Origin: Marinobacter lutaoensis
GTDB lineage: Bacteria; Pseudomonadota; Gammaproteobacteria; Pseudomonadales; Oleiphilaceae
Assembly (NCBI RefSeq): GCF_001981305.1
Contig: NZ_MSCW01000006.1
Coordinates: forward strand, 240,076 to 304,075
Reading direction: 5' to 3'
Length of the DNA stretch: 64,000 nucleotides
Under the pieces are notes generated by a model. It worked only from the letters and a program-made list of their open reading frames with translations. It ran no database searches and was not told the DNA's origin. Positions 18,025-26,369 of the stretch are shown one piece after another. A program made the translations under genes and the position numbers. How positions within the stretch are numbered: the stretch's first letter is position 1; each line of letters opens with the position of its first letter.

Positions 18025-19644
18025 ATGAAAAAACATCACTCGATACAGTTTCTTCTGCTTGCGGCCCTGGCCGCGGCTTTCTCCCTGATCCTGGTCCTGA
18101 CGGTACTGCACAGTGCCAGCTCCCAGCGCGAGCACCTGGAGGCGTTCACCCACAAGTACGTGGAGGGCCTCGCCAAATCCTATTTCGACGGCCTCAACAC
18201 CATGATGGTGACCGGCACCATCGGGAACCGCGGGGTTCTGCGCGAGAAGTTCATGGCCCCCGAGGACATTCTGGATGTGCGGGTGATCCGTAGCGAGCAC
18301 CTGAACCGGACCTTCGGGGCCGGCAACGACTACGAGCAAAAGCGGGATGCGCTGGACGAGCAGGCCCTGCGCGGCCAGCGGGTCGAGTCCTACAGCAGCA
18401 ACGAGAAAGGGCGGGTTTACACCCTGGTGGAACCGGTGATCGCCCGGGAGAATTACCAGGGCGTGAACTGCCTGGGATGCCACCAGGCTGAGGAAGGCCA
18501 AGTCCTGGGGGCCATCCGGATCGATTACTCCCTGGCCGAGAGCGACGCCAAGCTGCGCCGCCAGCTGCTCACCAGCGGCGGCTTCCAGGTGGTGCTGTTC
18601 CTGGTGATCTTCGTGTTGACCTCCGTGGTGCTCAGCCGCCTGGTGTTTGCCCGGCTGCGGCGCCTGCATGATCGCATGGATGAGATCTCCCGGAATTCCG
18701 ACCTGACCATCGAACTGGACGTGCGCCGCAACGATGAAATCGGCTCGGTGTCCCGCGCCTTCAACCGCATGATGGCGAAGATCCGCGAGAGCATGCACAC
18801 CGTCATGGACAACGCCGAACGGGTGGAACAGGCGGCCCGCAGCATTGCCCGCAAGGCGGAAACCACCGAGCGTGAGGTTCTGGCCCAGCGCGACAACACC
18901 GATCAGGTGGCCAGTGCCACCACCGAAATGGCCGCCTCGGCGGTTCAGGTCCGGGAAAACGCCATCAATACCACTCGCAAGTCCATGGCCACCGCTGAGT
19001 CTGCCAGTACCGGTGAATCCCTGGCTCGCAACGCCGTCGAGGGCATCGAGGCCCTGAACACCGAGGTTCAGGACGGCGCTCGCCGCATCGAGCAGTTGGA
19101 CCAGCGCACCAGTCAGATGTCCGACATGCTCAAGGTGATTTCCGACATCGCCGACCAGACCAACCTGCTGGCCCTGAACGCCGCCATCGAGGCGGCCCGG
19201 GCCGGTGAACAGGGGCGCGGCTTTGCCGTGGTGGCGGATGAGGTCCGGGCCCTGGCCCGCCGCACCCAGGATTCCACTGAGGACATCCGCAACACCATCA
19301 ACGGCCTCAAGACCGAAGTGGTGGACTGTGTGGAGACCATGCGCCACGCTTCGGACATGGCGGAGCAGCAGGTGCAGGCCATTTTGAAAGTGGAAACTGA
19401 ACTGCAGACCATCGCTGCGGCGGTGCGCGAGATCACCGATCTCAATCAGGAAATGGAAAGCGCCGCCAATGAACAGAGCGAGGTGTCCGAGTCGATCAAC
19501 CACAACGTGATCGAAATCAGCCGTTCAGCGGAGCAGACCTCCAACGACGCTCAGGAAACCGCGCGCATCGCCGGTGACCTGCTGGCGATGGCGGAAACCC
19601 TGCGCGCGACCATCGCCCAGTTCCGGCTGAACCTGCCCAAGTAA
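18025..19644 (+). CDS. methyl-accepting chemotaxis protein with periplasmic c-type haem motif
   Basis: A 539-aa chemoreceptor with a transmembrane helix at about residues 7-27 and a periplasmic sensor of about 155 residues holding a CxxCH haem-attachment motif (CLGCH, Cys149, Cys152, His153). A second helix lies near 186-210, then HAMP and a full MCP signalling domain with the hairpin tip sequence [23 protein letters not shown]. The sensor resembles the DUF3365/Tll0287 type known to bind haem c, so it may sense redox state, oxygen or a haem ligand. A FliA-type promoter lies upstream. Confidence 0.92.
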   Translation: MKKHHSIQFLLLAALAAAFSLILVLTVLHSASSQREHLEAFTHKYVEGLAKSYFDGLNTMMVTGTIGNRGVLREKFMAPEDILDVRVIRSEHLNRTFGAGNDYEQKRDALDEQALRGQRVESYSSNEKGRVYTLVEPVIARENYQGVNCLGCHQAEEGQVLGAIRIDYSLAESDAKLRRQLLTSGGFQVVLFLVIFVLTSVVLSRLVFARLRRLHDRMDEISRNSDLTIELDVRRNDEIGSVSRAFNRMMAKIRESMHTVMDNAERVEQAARSIARKAETTEREVLAQRDNTDQVASATTEMAASAVQVRENAINTTRKSMATAESASTGESLARNAVEGIEALNTEVQDGARRIEQLDQRTSQMSDMLKVISDIADQTNLLALNAAIEAARAGEQGRGFAVVADEVRALARRTQDSTEDIRNTINGLKTEVVDCVETMRHASDMAEQQVQAILKVETELQTIAAAVREITDLNQEMESAANEQSEVSESINHNVIEISRSAEQTSNDAQETARIAGDLLAMAETLRATIAQFRLNLPK

Positions 19645-19648
19645 AAGC

Positions 19649-19666
19649 GGGGCTGTGATCAGCCCC
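19649..19666. terminator. GC hairpin between convergent genes, possible terminator
   Basis: GGGGCTG and CAGCCCC around a TGAT loop form a 7-bp perfect stem just after the chemoreceptor stop, overlapping the last codons of the convergent MBL hydrolase gene. It has no T run on either side, so terminator function is uncertain. Confidence 0.4.
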
Positions 19667-20306
19667 GGTGGTCGGAAACGAAGGGGTTGGTCGCCCGCTC
19701 CTGGCCCAGGGTCGACATGGGGCCATGGCCAGGGATGAAGGCGACCTCGTCGCCCAGCGGAAACAGTTTGCCCCGGATCGAGCGGATCAGCGTGTCGTAG
19801 TCACCCTTCGGAAAATCGGTACGCCCGATGGACCCCTGGAACAGCACATCCCCCACCAGGGCCAGGCCCGAGTCGCGGTGGAAGAACACCACGTGCCCCG
19901 GCGTGTGGCCCGGGCAGTGCAGCACGTCCAGCGTCTGGTTGCCAACGCGGACCTCCTCGCCATCTTCCAGCCAGTGGTCCGGTGTGAAGGCCTCCGCGGC
20001 CGGGAACCCGAACATCTGCGACTGCTGGGGCAGTCCCTGAATCCAGAAGGCGTCCTCCCGGTGCGGGCCGATCACCGGCAGCCCCTCGGTCCGGGCCAGT
20101 GTGCCCACGCCGCCGGCATGGTCGATGTGGCCGTGGGTGACCAGAATCTTTTCCAGGGTCACCCCCTCGGCCTCCACCGCGGCGCGGATACGTTCCAGGT
20201 CACCACCCGGGTCCACCACGGCCGCCCGCCGTGTATCCTCGCACCAGATCAGGGTGCAGTTCTGTTGGAACGGAGTTACGGGGATAATTCGGTACTTCAG
20301 CGACAT
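19659..20306 (-). CDS. metallo-beta-lactamase-fold hydrolase (glyoxalase II-like)
   Basis: A 215-aa MBL-fold protein of the YcbL/glyoxalase II-like group. The zinc-binding signature is [13 protein letters not shown] near residue 58, with further ligands in [25 protein letters not shown] and IPGHGPMS. It probably hydrolyses a thioester or similar substrate; the exact one cannot be read. It lies divergent from the Mks operon, 112 bases from the chosen start of that operon. Confidence 0.88.
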   Translation of the reverse strand: MSLKYRIIPVTPFQQNCTLIWCEDTRRAAVVDPGGDLERIRAAVEAEGVTLEKILVTHGHIDHAGGVGTLARTEGLPVIGPHREDAFWIQGLPQQSQMFGFPAAEAFTPDHWLEDGEEVRVGNQTLDVLHCPGHTPGHVVFFHRDSGLALVGDVLFQGSIGRTDFPKGDYDTLIRSIRGKLFPLGDEVAFIPGHGPMSTLGQERATNPFVSDHRG

Positions 20307-20405
20307 GCCTGCCTCGATCGCGGTTCGCAGTGTTGGAATGGCCTATGGTAACGGGATCGAGGCCAAGGCACGAGGGGGCGAGGTCGTGTCAGACACCGGG
20401 CAGAC

Positions 20406-20412
20406 GGAGGAG
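20406..20412 (+). promoter_or_regulatory. ribosome binding site deciding the GTG start of mksG
   Basis: GGAGGAG lies six bases before the GTG at 20419. No comparably strong site precedes the in-frame ATG at 20338, so the shorter protein is preferred. Confidence 0.6.
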
Positions 20413-20418
20413 ACTGGA

Positions 20419-21219
20419 GTGAGGGAGTATCTGGACAAGATCCGAGCGGGGCAGCCGATCAACTACGAGGCGTTCCTGAAGCGCTTGCCGGCCGCCGTCC
20501 GGGCCCGTCAGCGCCGGCTGTTTCGCAGCGAGCGGGTAGCACCGAACCGCTGGCGGGTGCAGGTCCTTGACGAGGGGGCCTTCGCTGAACTCGAAGCCTG
20601 GGCCGCACCGGCCCGGGACCGGACCGAGGCGGCCGCGAAAGGGGACTCCCATCGCAGCCGCACCCGGCACACCTTTCTTCTGGTCTACCATGAACAGCGG
20701 CCTTCGGGGCGGCCCGATACGCTGGTGCTGTCCGAGACTGCGGTGGATTGCGGTTTCGAGCCCAAGCGCCAGGTGCTGGTGGTGGAAAACGAGGATAATT
20801 TCTTCGCGTTCCGGACCATGCTGGCTTTTGCCGCCCGGGAAGCGGTGCCGGGGCTGGATCTGTCGAACTGCGACGTGGTGCTGGGGGGCGGCAAGCGGGT
20901 GACCCGGCGCAGCTGCCTGGACTGGCTGGACCGGTACGAGCGGGTGTACTGCGCACTGGATTACGATGCCGGTGGTCTGGAGATCTTTGCTACCATACGC
21001 ACCCACCTGGGAGACAAGGCCGGGTACCTCCAGCCCCGGGACTGGAGCGCGTGGTACCACCGGTTCCGGCGGACGCCGGCGCGCACGGCGCGTTTCGCGC
21101 GGGCCATCCGCCTGGCGGAGGACCTGGGCTTTGACTCCCTCGCCCGAGCCTTTCGGGCAACCGGCAAGTTCATGGAACAGGAGATGATTCTGGATGAGCG
21201 ACCAGCAGGCGACTCGTAA
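20419..21219 (+). CDS. mksG: MksG/JetD-like TOPRIM nuclease subunit of SMC system
   Basis: A 266-aa protein with the TOPRIM carboxylate pattern of Wadjet JetD: glutamate in QVLVVENEDNFF, a glycine loop in CDVVLGGGKRV, the DxD in CALDYDAGG, and GKFMEQEMIL near the end. In Wadjet this subunit cleaves circular plasmid DNA after loop extrusion. It is shorter than typical JetD proteins (about 390 aa), mainly in the N-terminal arm. GTG at 20419 has a strong ribosome site; the frame is open further upstream with an ATG at 20338. It overlaps the SMC gene by 26 bases. Confidence 0.82.
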   Translation: MREYLDKIRAGQPINYEAFLKRLPAAVRARQRRLFRSERVAPNRWRVQVLDEGAFAELEAWAAPARDRTEAAAKGDSHRSRTRHTFLLVYHEQRPSGRPDTLVLSETAVDCGFEPKRQVLVVENEDNFFAFRTMLAFAAREAVPGLDLSNCDVVLGGGKRVTRRSCLDWLDRYERVYCALDYDAGGLEIFATIRTHLGDKAGYLQPRDWSAWYHRFRRTPARTARFARAIRLAEDLGFDSLARAFRATGKFMEQEMILDERPAGDS

Positions 21220-24136
21220 CGCCTTTTTCTTTGGCATCCGGCGTCTGGTGCTGGTGGATTCCGCGGGCTTCTGCTACGTGGAGATCCCCGTCGACAACCA
21301 CGCGCTGATTCTCGGGCCGGGCAACCTCGGAAAATCCAGCCTGCTGAACTCCCTGCGCCTGTTTCTGCTGCCGGAGAATAACTTCCGCAACAGCCGCCGC
21401 AAGTTCGCGTTCCGCAACGCCAGTGCCGGCAGTTTCTACAGCAATGAAGAGAGTTACCAGCACTACTTCCCCAGCCAGCATTCCTTCCTGATCATGGAGG
21501 TGGAAAACCCGGCGGGGGTCCATTGCCAGATCCTGTATCGCGAGCACAGCAGCCAGCTCAGCTACGGCCGGGCCTTCGTACCGGTGCCCTATGAGCAGTT
21601 GCGGCCGCTGTTCTGGAACGGGGACGATGACACCGGCATCGGGCAGGCGGTTCCGGAGCTGTCCTTCGGCCGCCTGTCCCAGGCCCTGAAAACGGTGTCC
21701 CGGGACACCCTGTTTACCAGCGATCCGGCCAAGCTCAAGTCGCTGCTGTACAGCAGCGAAATGATGAATGCGGACGCCGTGCGCTACTCGGTGCTGCCGC
21801 TGGGGGAGCTGGATGAGCGCCGGGTGCAGTCACTGCGTACCCTGATTCTGCTGTTGTTCGAGATGAAGGCGGATGATCAGGCCATGGCCAACGCCGTAGC
21901 CAGCATCATCGAGGCGGACAAGAAATTCGCCGATGACGCCTTTGACTTCAACATCGACCAGTTCCTGACCCGGCACGAGGAGCTCAAACAGCAGCAGATC
22001 CAGCTCAACCGCATTGACCGGGAACGCCCCCGGTTCGAGCGCCTGTGCCGGGACTACGAACGCTATCAGGCCTTGCTGGCCAGCCAGGTGGCCTTCGCCA
22101 ACTTCCGGGCCGGCGTGGCGGCGGCCCGGAAGACGGTCGCGGAACAGCGCAGTCAGACCGTGCGTGCTCACAACGATGTCAGCGGATCACTCAAGCACGT
22201 GCTCGATACCCTCAAGCGCCTGGAGCGGGAAGCGGGCACCCTCGAGGGGGAAATTCGCTCCGCCGATCGCAACCTGAAACGGGCCGAGCAGGACCGCCGG
22301 GACGGTGAGCTGCTGGTGTCCCAATACGGCGACCTCAGCCTTGAGGACATCGGCGAGGCGCTGAGGGAGGAGTGCCAGCGTAAGGAGGCGCACCTGAGTG
22401 CCCTGAAAAGCGCGGCCCAGGCGGAAGTGCGCCTGGCCCGCCTGGCCGAGGACATCGCCGCGCTGGAGCAGAAGCTGGCCCGCCTGGACGAGGCCGAGCA
22501 GAGCCAGCACTGGCAACTGCTGAACCAGCTGGAGGACGATACCCTGGCGCCATTGCGGGCGCTGGACCCGGCGCTGGTCAGCGCCAGCCCGGGCCAAGCG
22601 CTGGATGAGGACACCCGGGCCCGCATCCAGGCCTTCGCCGGGTTGTTTCAGGCCCGGGACGGCGGCTTCGACTGGTTCGATGTGCACTACCCGGCCCGGG
22701 CGCCGCAGCGGCGGGACTTCGCCGCCGAGCGCCGGCGCCTGCAGGGGGAGCGGCAGGCGCTGGAGAAGGAGCGCCTGGAGCTGACCGGCAGCGCCGACGC
22801 CCATGAAGACCGTCCCCAGGTCATCGCCCGTACCGAGCGGGAACTCAAAGCACTGACGAAGGACCTGGAAACCCTCCGCCGTTACCCCGCGGCCGCCACC
22901 ACCCTGCAGGACGCCGCTGAACAGAAGGCCGAGGCGGAACTGAAGGTGGCGGCGATCCAGGAGCAGGCTCGCCAGGAGCAGGAGAAACTGGACGCGCTGC
23001 GGGAGAAAGAAGCCCGGGTCCGGGCCGAGAAGGACCGGGTGGAAGAGCGGGAGCGGGAGCTGGCCCAACTGGAGCACAGCCTGGCGACCGTGGAACGTCG
23101 CTTCCCGCACCTCAGGGCAGTGGAGCCGGACGCGCCGGTACCGGCGGACCAGGTGTCGGTGGCCGCCTTTGACGACCTGCAGGATGCCCTGGACGAACTG
23201 GAATCCCTGCGTTGGCAGATCCTCGAACATCTGCGCCAGTTTGTCTCTCTGGGCATTCACGAGGACAAGGAGGGAACCCTGCAGAAGGACAGCCCCCAGG
23301 CCGGCGCTATCCGGGATGTGTTCAAGGCGCTGTCCGACCTGTTCGCGGCGCTGGCGGAGCAGCGCCGGGTCCTGGAAGAGCAGATCGCCGTCCACAACGA
23401 GGCCGTGGCCAGCTACCGCCAGGCACTCAAGGCCAACCACGATCACATTGCTCGGTTCGAGGCCCAGTTGAACCGGGAGCTGGACGGGGTCCGAATCAAC
23501 GACCTGGTGGAAATCCGGGTCGATATTCACACCGACCCCAAATTCCGCAACCTGGTGGAAGAGGCGAACAACATTGACCCCTATGGCAACCAGTTGCAGT
23601 CGGATGCCTTCTACGACCGGTTGCGGGTGTTCGTGGCCGACTTTTTCGGCGAGCAGGGGGGCAGCAAGCGCCTGACCATGGACAAGGTGATCACCGGTAT
23701 TTCCTACCGCACCCGCAAGGCCCACGCCACGGCGCTGGACCGCAAGGGGCAGTCCACCTCGACCACGGCGCTGATCAACCTGGAACTGGTGTACCGGCTG
23801 CTCAAGCGGGTCCTGTTCCCGGGGGTGCGCCTGTCCTTCCCGTTGGTTCTGGACGAACTGGCCAGCGTCGACATCAGCCAGATGCCCTCGTTGCTGGAGC
23901 GCCTGGGCAGCCAGGGCTTCAACCTCTTTTCCGCCGCCACCCACAGCGCCAGCGCCGAGATGATCTACCTGATCGGGCGGCATCTGGAGGTGGGGCAGAT
24001 GCGCACCGCGCGCCCCTACAGCCCACAGCGCACCCTGGTGTTCTGGGGGGGCGCCGAGGGCTTCACCGGCGGCCAGCCCCTGAACCGCTGGCTTGACCAG
24101 AGCCAGGACTCGCTGCTGGAGCCGGCCGATGAGTAA
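21194..24136 (+). CDS. mksB: MksB/JetC-like SMC ATPase
   Basis: A 980-aa SMC-type ATPase of the MukB-like (Mks/Wadjet) branch. Walker A is GPGNLGKS at residues 41-48. Two long coiled coils (roughly 270-460 and 520-730) flank a central hinge-like segment. The C-terminal head has the signature region KGQSTSTTALINLEL and Walker B FPLVLDELAS near residue 885. Such proteins extrude DNA loops with a kleisin and a KITE dimer. It overlaps mksG by 26 bases and mksF by 8, so all are one operon. Confidence 0.9.
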   Translation: MSDQQATRNAFFFGIRRLVLVDSAGFCYVEIPVDNHALILGPGNLGKSSLLNSLRLFLLPENNFRNSRRKFAFRNASAGSFYSNEESYQHYFPSQHSFLIMEVENPAGVHCQILYREHSSQLSYGRAFVPVPYEQLRPLFWNGDDDTGIGQAVPELSFGRLSQALKTVSRDTLFTSDPAKLKSLLYSSEMMNADAVRYSVLPLGELDERRVQSLRTLILLLFEMKADDQAMANAVASIIEADKKFADDAFDFNIDQFLTRHEELKQQQIQLNRIDRERPRFERLCRDYERYQALLASQVAFANFRAGVAAARKTVAEQRSQTVRAHNDVSGSLKHVLDTLKRLEREAGTLEGEIRSADRNLKRAEQDRRDGELLVSQYGDLSLEDIGEALREECQRKEAHLSALKSAAQAEVRLARLAEDIAALEQKLARLDEAEQSQHWQLLNQLEDDTLAPLRALDPALVSASPGQALDEDTRARIQAFAGLFQARDGGFDWFDVHYPARAPQRRDFAAERRRLQGERQALEKERLELTGSADAHEDRPQVIARTERELKALTKDLETLRRYPAAATTLQDAAEQKAEAELKVAAIQEQARQEQEKLDALREKEARVRAEKDRVEERERELAQLEHSLATVERRFPHLRAVEPDAPVPADQVSVAAFDDLQDALDELESLRWQILEHLRQFVSLGIHEDKEGTLQKDSPQAGAIRDVFKALSDLFAALAEQRRVLEEQIAVHNEAVASYRQALKANHDHIARFEAQLNRELDGVRINDLVEIRVDIHTDPKFRNLVEEANNIDPYGNQLQSDAFYDRLRVFVADFFGEQGGSKRLTMDKVITGISYRTRKAHATALDRKGQSTSTTALINLELVYRLLKRVLFPGVRLSFPLVLDELASVDISQMPSLLERLGSQGFNLFSAATHSASAEMIYLIGRHLEVGQMRTARPYSPQRTLVFWGGAEGFTGGQPLNRWLDQSQDSLLEPADE

Positions 24137-25208
24137 GCGGTTCAGCACGCTGGACACCACGCGGCTGCTGTTCGAGCATCCGCGTATCCTGTTCCGGCTG
24201 ATCGAACGCATGGACCGGCAGGAGACCCGCTACCTGCGTGAGGCGGACCTGATGGCCGAGGTGGTGGCCTACTCCCGGGGCCTGAGCCGGGCCGACCGCG
24301 AGCGCCTGCGGCTGGCGCTCAACACCGACAACCTGTTCCGCAGCGGCCTGGTGATCGACATCGTCAAGGTGGACGGCGAACGCCGGCTGGTGTTTCAGGA
24401 TGCCCTGATCAACCTGATGCGGGCGTGCAATGCTTCCCTGTATCAGGAGCTGACCGACGCCCGGTTGCGGGGCCACCTGGTGACGTTGCGGGATGTGCGG
24501 GACCGGTTGGAGCGAAGTTCCTTCAGCAACGTCGACCCGGACTTCACCGAACTCTGCGATGATCTGAACGAACGGGTGAGCCTGCTGATCGGCCTGCTGC
24601 GCCAGAACGTGCTGCGGATGCAAACCATCAGCGCCCAGCTGGCCGACATGTCCGGCGACGCCAGCCGCAACCCCGACCGGTTTCAGCAGTTCCGCCAGAA
24701 CCTGTTCGAGCAGATCGTGACCCTGTACGACCGCCACATCAAGCCGACGCTGGTGTTCCTCAACCCGGACAGTCGCCTGAACGATGGCACGAACCTGTTC
24801 GAGACCTTCGACGCCATGGTCCGGCTGTTGGATGACCATGGCCACCCGGCGCTGGCGGACCAACTGTTCCGTTCCTCCATCAGTCTCAATGCCCTGTACA
24901 AGCCGATCCAGGCGGTGGCGCAGGAGGTCGAACATTTCCTGCGCAAGACCCGTCGGGGCATGGTTCAGTACAACGCCATGGAACATTTCTACGGCCAGCT
25001 GCGGGCACTGAAGGGGGAAACGGAAACCCTGAGCCTGCGGCGCAAGTGGCTGGACGGCTCCGGCTTCTCCCGCAGTACCGGTTTCCTGGTCGGGCTGCGG
25101 GCCCAGCCGCGGCCCCGGCACTACGCCTTTGGCCAGTCCACCAGCTACTACCAGCTGCTGTTCAGTGAACTGGAGTTGCGCCTGGCGGACCTGCGCCGGC
25201 AGGCGTAG
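24129..25208 (+). CDS. mksF: MksF/JetA-like kleisin, N-terminal and central part
   Basis: A 359-aa product beginning MSKRFSTLDTTRLLFEHP, with an N-terminal winged-helix-like region (residues ~1-110) and a long helical middle (LCDDLNERVSLLIGLLRQNV, RQNLFEQIVTLYDRHIKPTL) as in JetA/MksF kleisins. It stops at TAG (25206-25208), but the same frame stays open for 114 more codons from an immediately adjacent GTG. Together the two parts give the length expected of an intact kleisin (~474 aa). Whether it is split, read through or mutated cannot be decided from sequence alone. Confidence 0.78.
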   Translation: MSKRFSTLDTTRLLFEHPRILFRLIERMDRQETRYLREADLMAEVVAYSRGLSRADRERLRLALNTDNLFRSGLVIDIVKVDGERRLVFQDALINLMRACNASLYQELTDARLRGHLVTLRDVRDRLERSSFSNVDPDFTELCDDLNERVSLLIGLLRQNVLRMQTISAQLADMSGDASRNPDRFQQFRQNLFEQIVTLYDRHIKPTLVFLNPDSRLNDGTNLFETFDAMVRLLDDHGHPALADQLFRSSISLNALYKPIQAVAQEVEHFLRKTRRGMVQYNAMEHFYGQLRALKGETETLSLRRKWLDGSGFSRSTGFLVGLRAQPRPRHYAFGQSTSYYQLLFSELELRLADLRRQA

Positions 25209-25553
25209 GTGCCGGCCCTGCCCGAAGTGGCCGGAGCCGGTCGCCACTCGCGGGTGGACGTGGAACGCATCAACCGCCTCTACCAGTGGCTGGAGCGCTT
25301 GGAATTGCGACCCACGGACGATCTGGTGCGAGCCTTGCACGGCCGCCTCGACGGCTTCATCGACGGCTACCGCTTCCCCGACCTGCTGGCAGCCCTCAAC
25401 CGGATGCTGAACCGGCCCCCGGCGGGCTATCGGGTGTTCACCACCAACCGGTTCCGGACCCTGGCCCCACCGGCCGGGGACCATGCCCCCGATGAACGCT
25501 TTGTCTACCGAAAACGTCGCCTAGAGAAACGACCGGAAACCGAGCATGACTGA
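25209..25553 (+). CDS. MksF/JetA-like kleisin, C-terminal part after in-frame TAG
   Basis: A 114-aa frame continuing mksF in phase after the TAG. It contains INRLYQWLERLELRPTDDLV, DLLAALNRMLNRPPAGYRVF and a basic tail, compatible with the kleisin C-terminal domain that binds an SMC head (inference). It begins with GTG touching the stop, which would permit termination-reinitiation, although upstream ribosome-site complementarity is weak (GGCAGG). Its stop overlaps the mksE start (ATGACTGA at 25546-25553), so coupling to the next gene is preserved, arguing for selection on this part. Confidence 0.65.
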   Translation: MPALPEVAGAGRHSRVDVERINRLYQWLERLELRPTDDLVRALHGRLDGFIDGYRFPDLLAALNRMLNRPPAGYRVFTTNRFRTLAPPAGDHAPDERFVYRKRRLEKRPETEHD

Positions 25554-26160
25554 TCTGACCAACGCCACCGCCGACACCACCGCCTCCCCGGCCTTCGATG
25601 CCATCCTGCCGGCGCAGAGTGCCGCCATCTACCGGGAATTCCTGTCCGGCCGGGTGATCGTGCGCGAGGTTTGGGACCCGAACCGTTCACAGCTGGTGGC
25701 CAACCCCCATTACCAGCTGCTGTACAACCACCTGTCCCACTTCCGAACCTTCTATGAGCACCTGGGCAGCGAGCTGGTGTTTCACGAATCGGGCGCCTTT
25801 TTTTACCTGCGTGATCCCGGTGATGACGAATCCGAGGAGCATGATGAACACGCCTTCCGGGTGCAGGTGGTGCTGCTGTTGCTGGGGCGCTACTTTGCCC
25901 GCAGCGGCCGGGACCTGGACTACCTCGCGCGTCCGGATGCCGGGCTCGATGAAAACGACCTGGCGGCGCTGGCCGCCGATGACGAATACAACGACATGCT
26001 GCGCGCCGCCCGTTTCGAAAAGGGCTGGTCCGAGGCGCTGGATTACCTGGCCCGGCGCCACCTGCTGTTCCGCTCCGGCGCGGGGCGCTGTTTTCTGAGT
26101 TCCGCGGGGCAGAGTTTCCTGATGGCCCTGGTGCGGGAGTATGAGGCGAGGGAGGGGTAA
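25546..26160 (+). CDS. mksE: MksE/JetB-like KITE subunit
   Basis: A 204-aa protein with the MukE/MksE-like layout: an N-terminal helix pair (SAAIYREFLSGRVIVREVWD), a central stretch FHESGAFFYLRD, helices HAFRVQVVLLLLGRYFARSG, and a C-terminal winged helix ending ALVREYEAREG. KITE dimers bind the kleisin and DNA near the SMC heads. It is the last gene of the operon and overlaps the kleisin C-terminal part by 8 bases. Confidence 0.78.
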   Translation: MTDLTNATADTTASPAFDAILPAQSAAIYREFLSGRVIVREVWDPNRSQLVANPHYQLLYNHLSHFRTFYEHLGSELVFHESGAFFYLRDPGDDESEEHDEHAFRVQVVLLLLGRYFARSGRDLDYLARPDAGLDENDLAALAADDEYNDMLRAARFEKGWSEALDYLARRHLLFRSGAGRCFLSSAGQSFLMALVREYEAREG

Positions 26161-26280
26161 ATCGGGCCGGCCTGCCCGGATGCGGGGCGTGCGTGCCGCC
26201 ATGCCCGCTCCTGGTGCGGCTCCGGGCTGAAAGGGCTTGGGTGATTTTTTCCAGCCTTTAAAATCAGTAAGTTATAAAAC

Positions 26281-26296
26281 CTGAACATTTGGCCAG
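26281..26296. promoter_or_regulatory. RutR-like palindrome overlapping the -24 promoter element
   Basis: CTGAACATTTGGCCAG matches the E. coli RutR box TTGACCAnnTGGTCAA at 10 of 14 fixed positions. Its right half is also the -24 element of the sigma-54 promoter below, the same arrangement as at 39317. It is preceded by ATAAAACCTGA, also found before the palindrome at 52887. It is a candidate operator of the TetR-family regulator at 43893. Confidence 0.45.
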
Positions 26297-26305
26297 CTTT
26301 TTGCT
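26289..26305 (+). promoter_or_regulatory. sigma-54 (-24/-12) promoter of the BMP binding-protein gene
   Basis: TTGGCCAGCTTTTTGCT has GG and GC separated by exactly 10 bases and a perfect TTGCT -12 element against YTGGCACGN4TTGCW. Transcription would start near 26316, 54 bases before the ATG. Sigma-54 control suits nitrogen scavenging from purines. Confidence 0.68.
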
Positions 26306-26369
26306 GGTGAAAACAGGGTTCGACGCACATCAACCCAAAGACAACCCTAAATGTTCAGGAGAAAGACCC

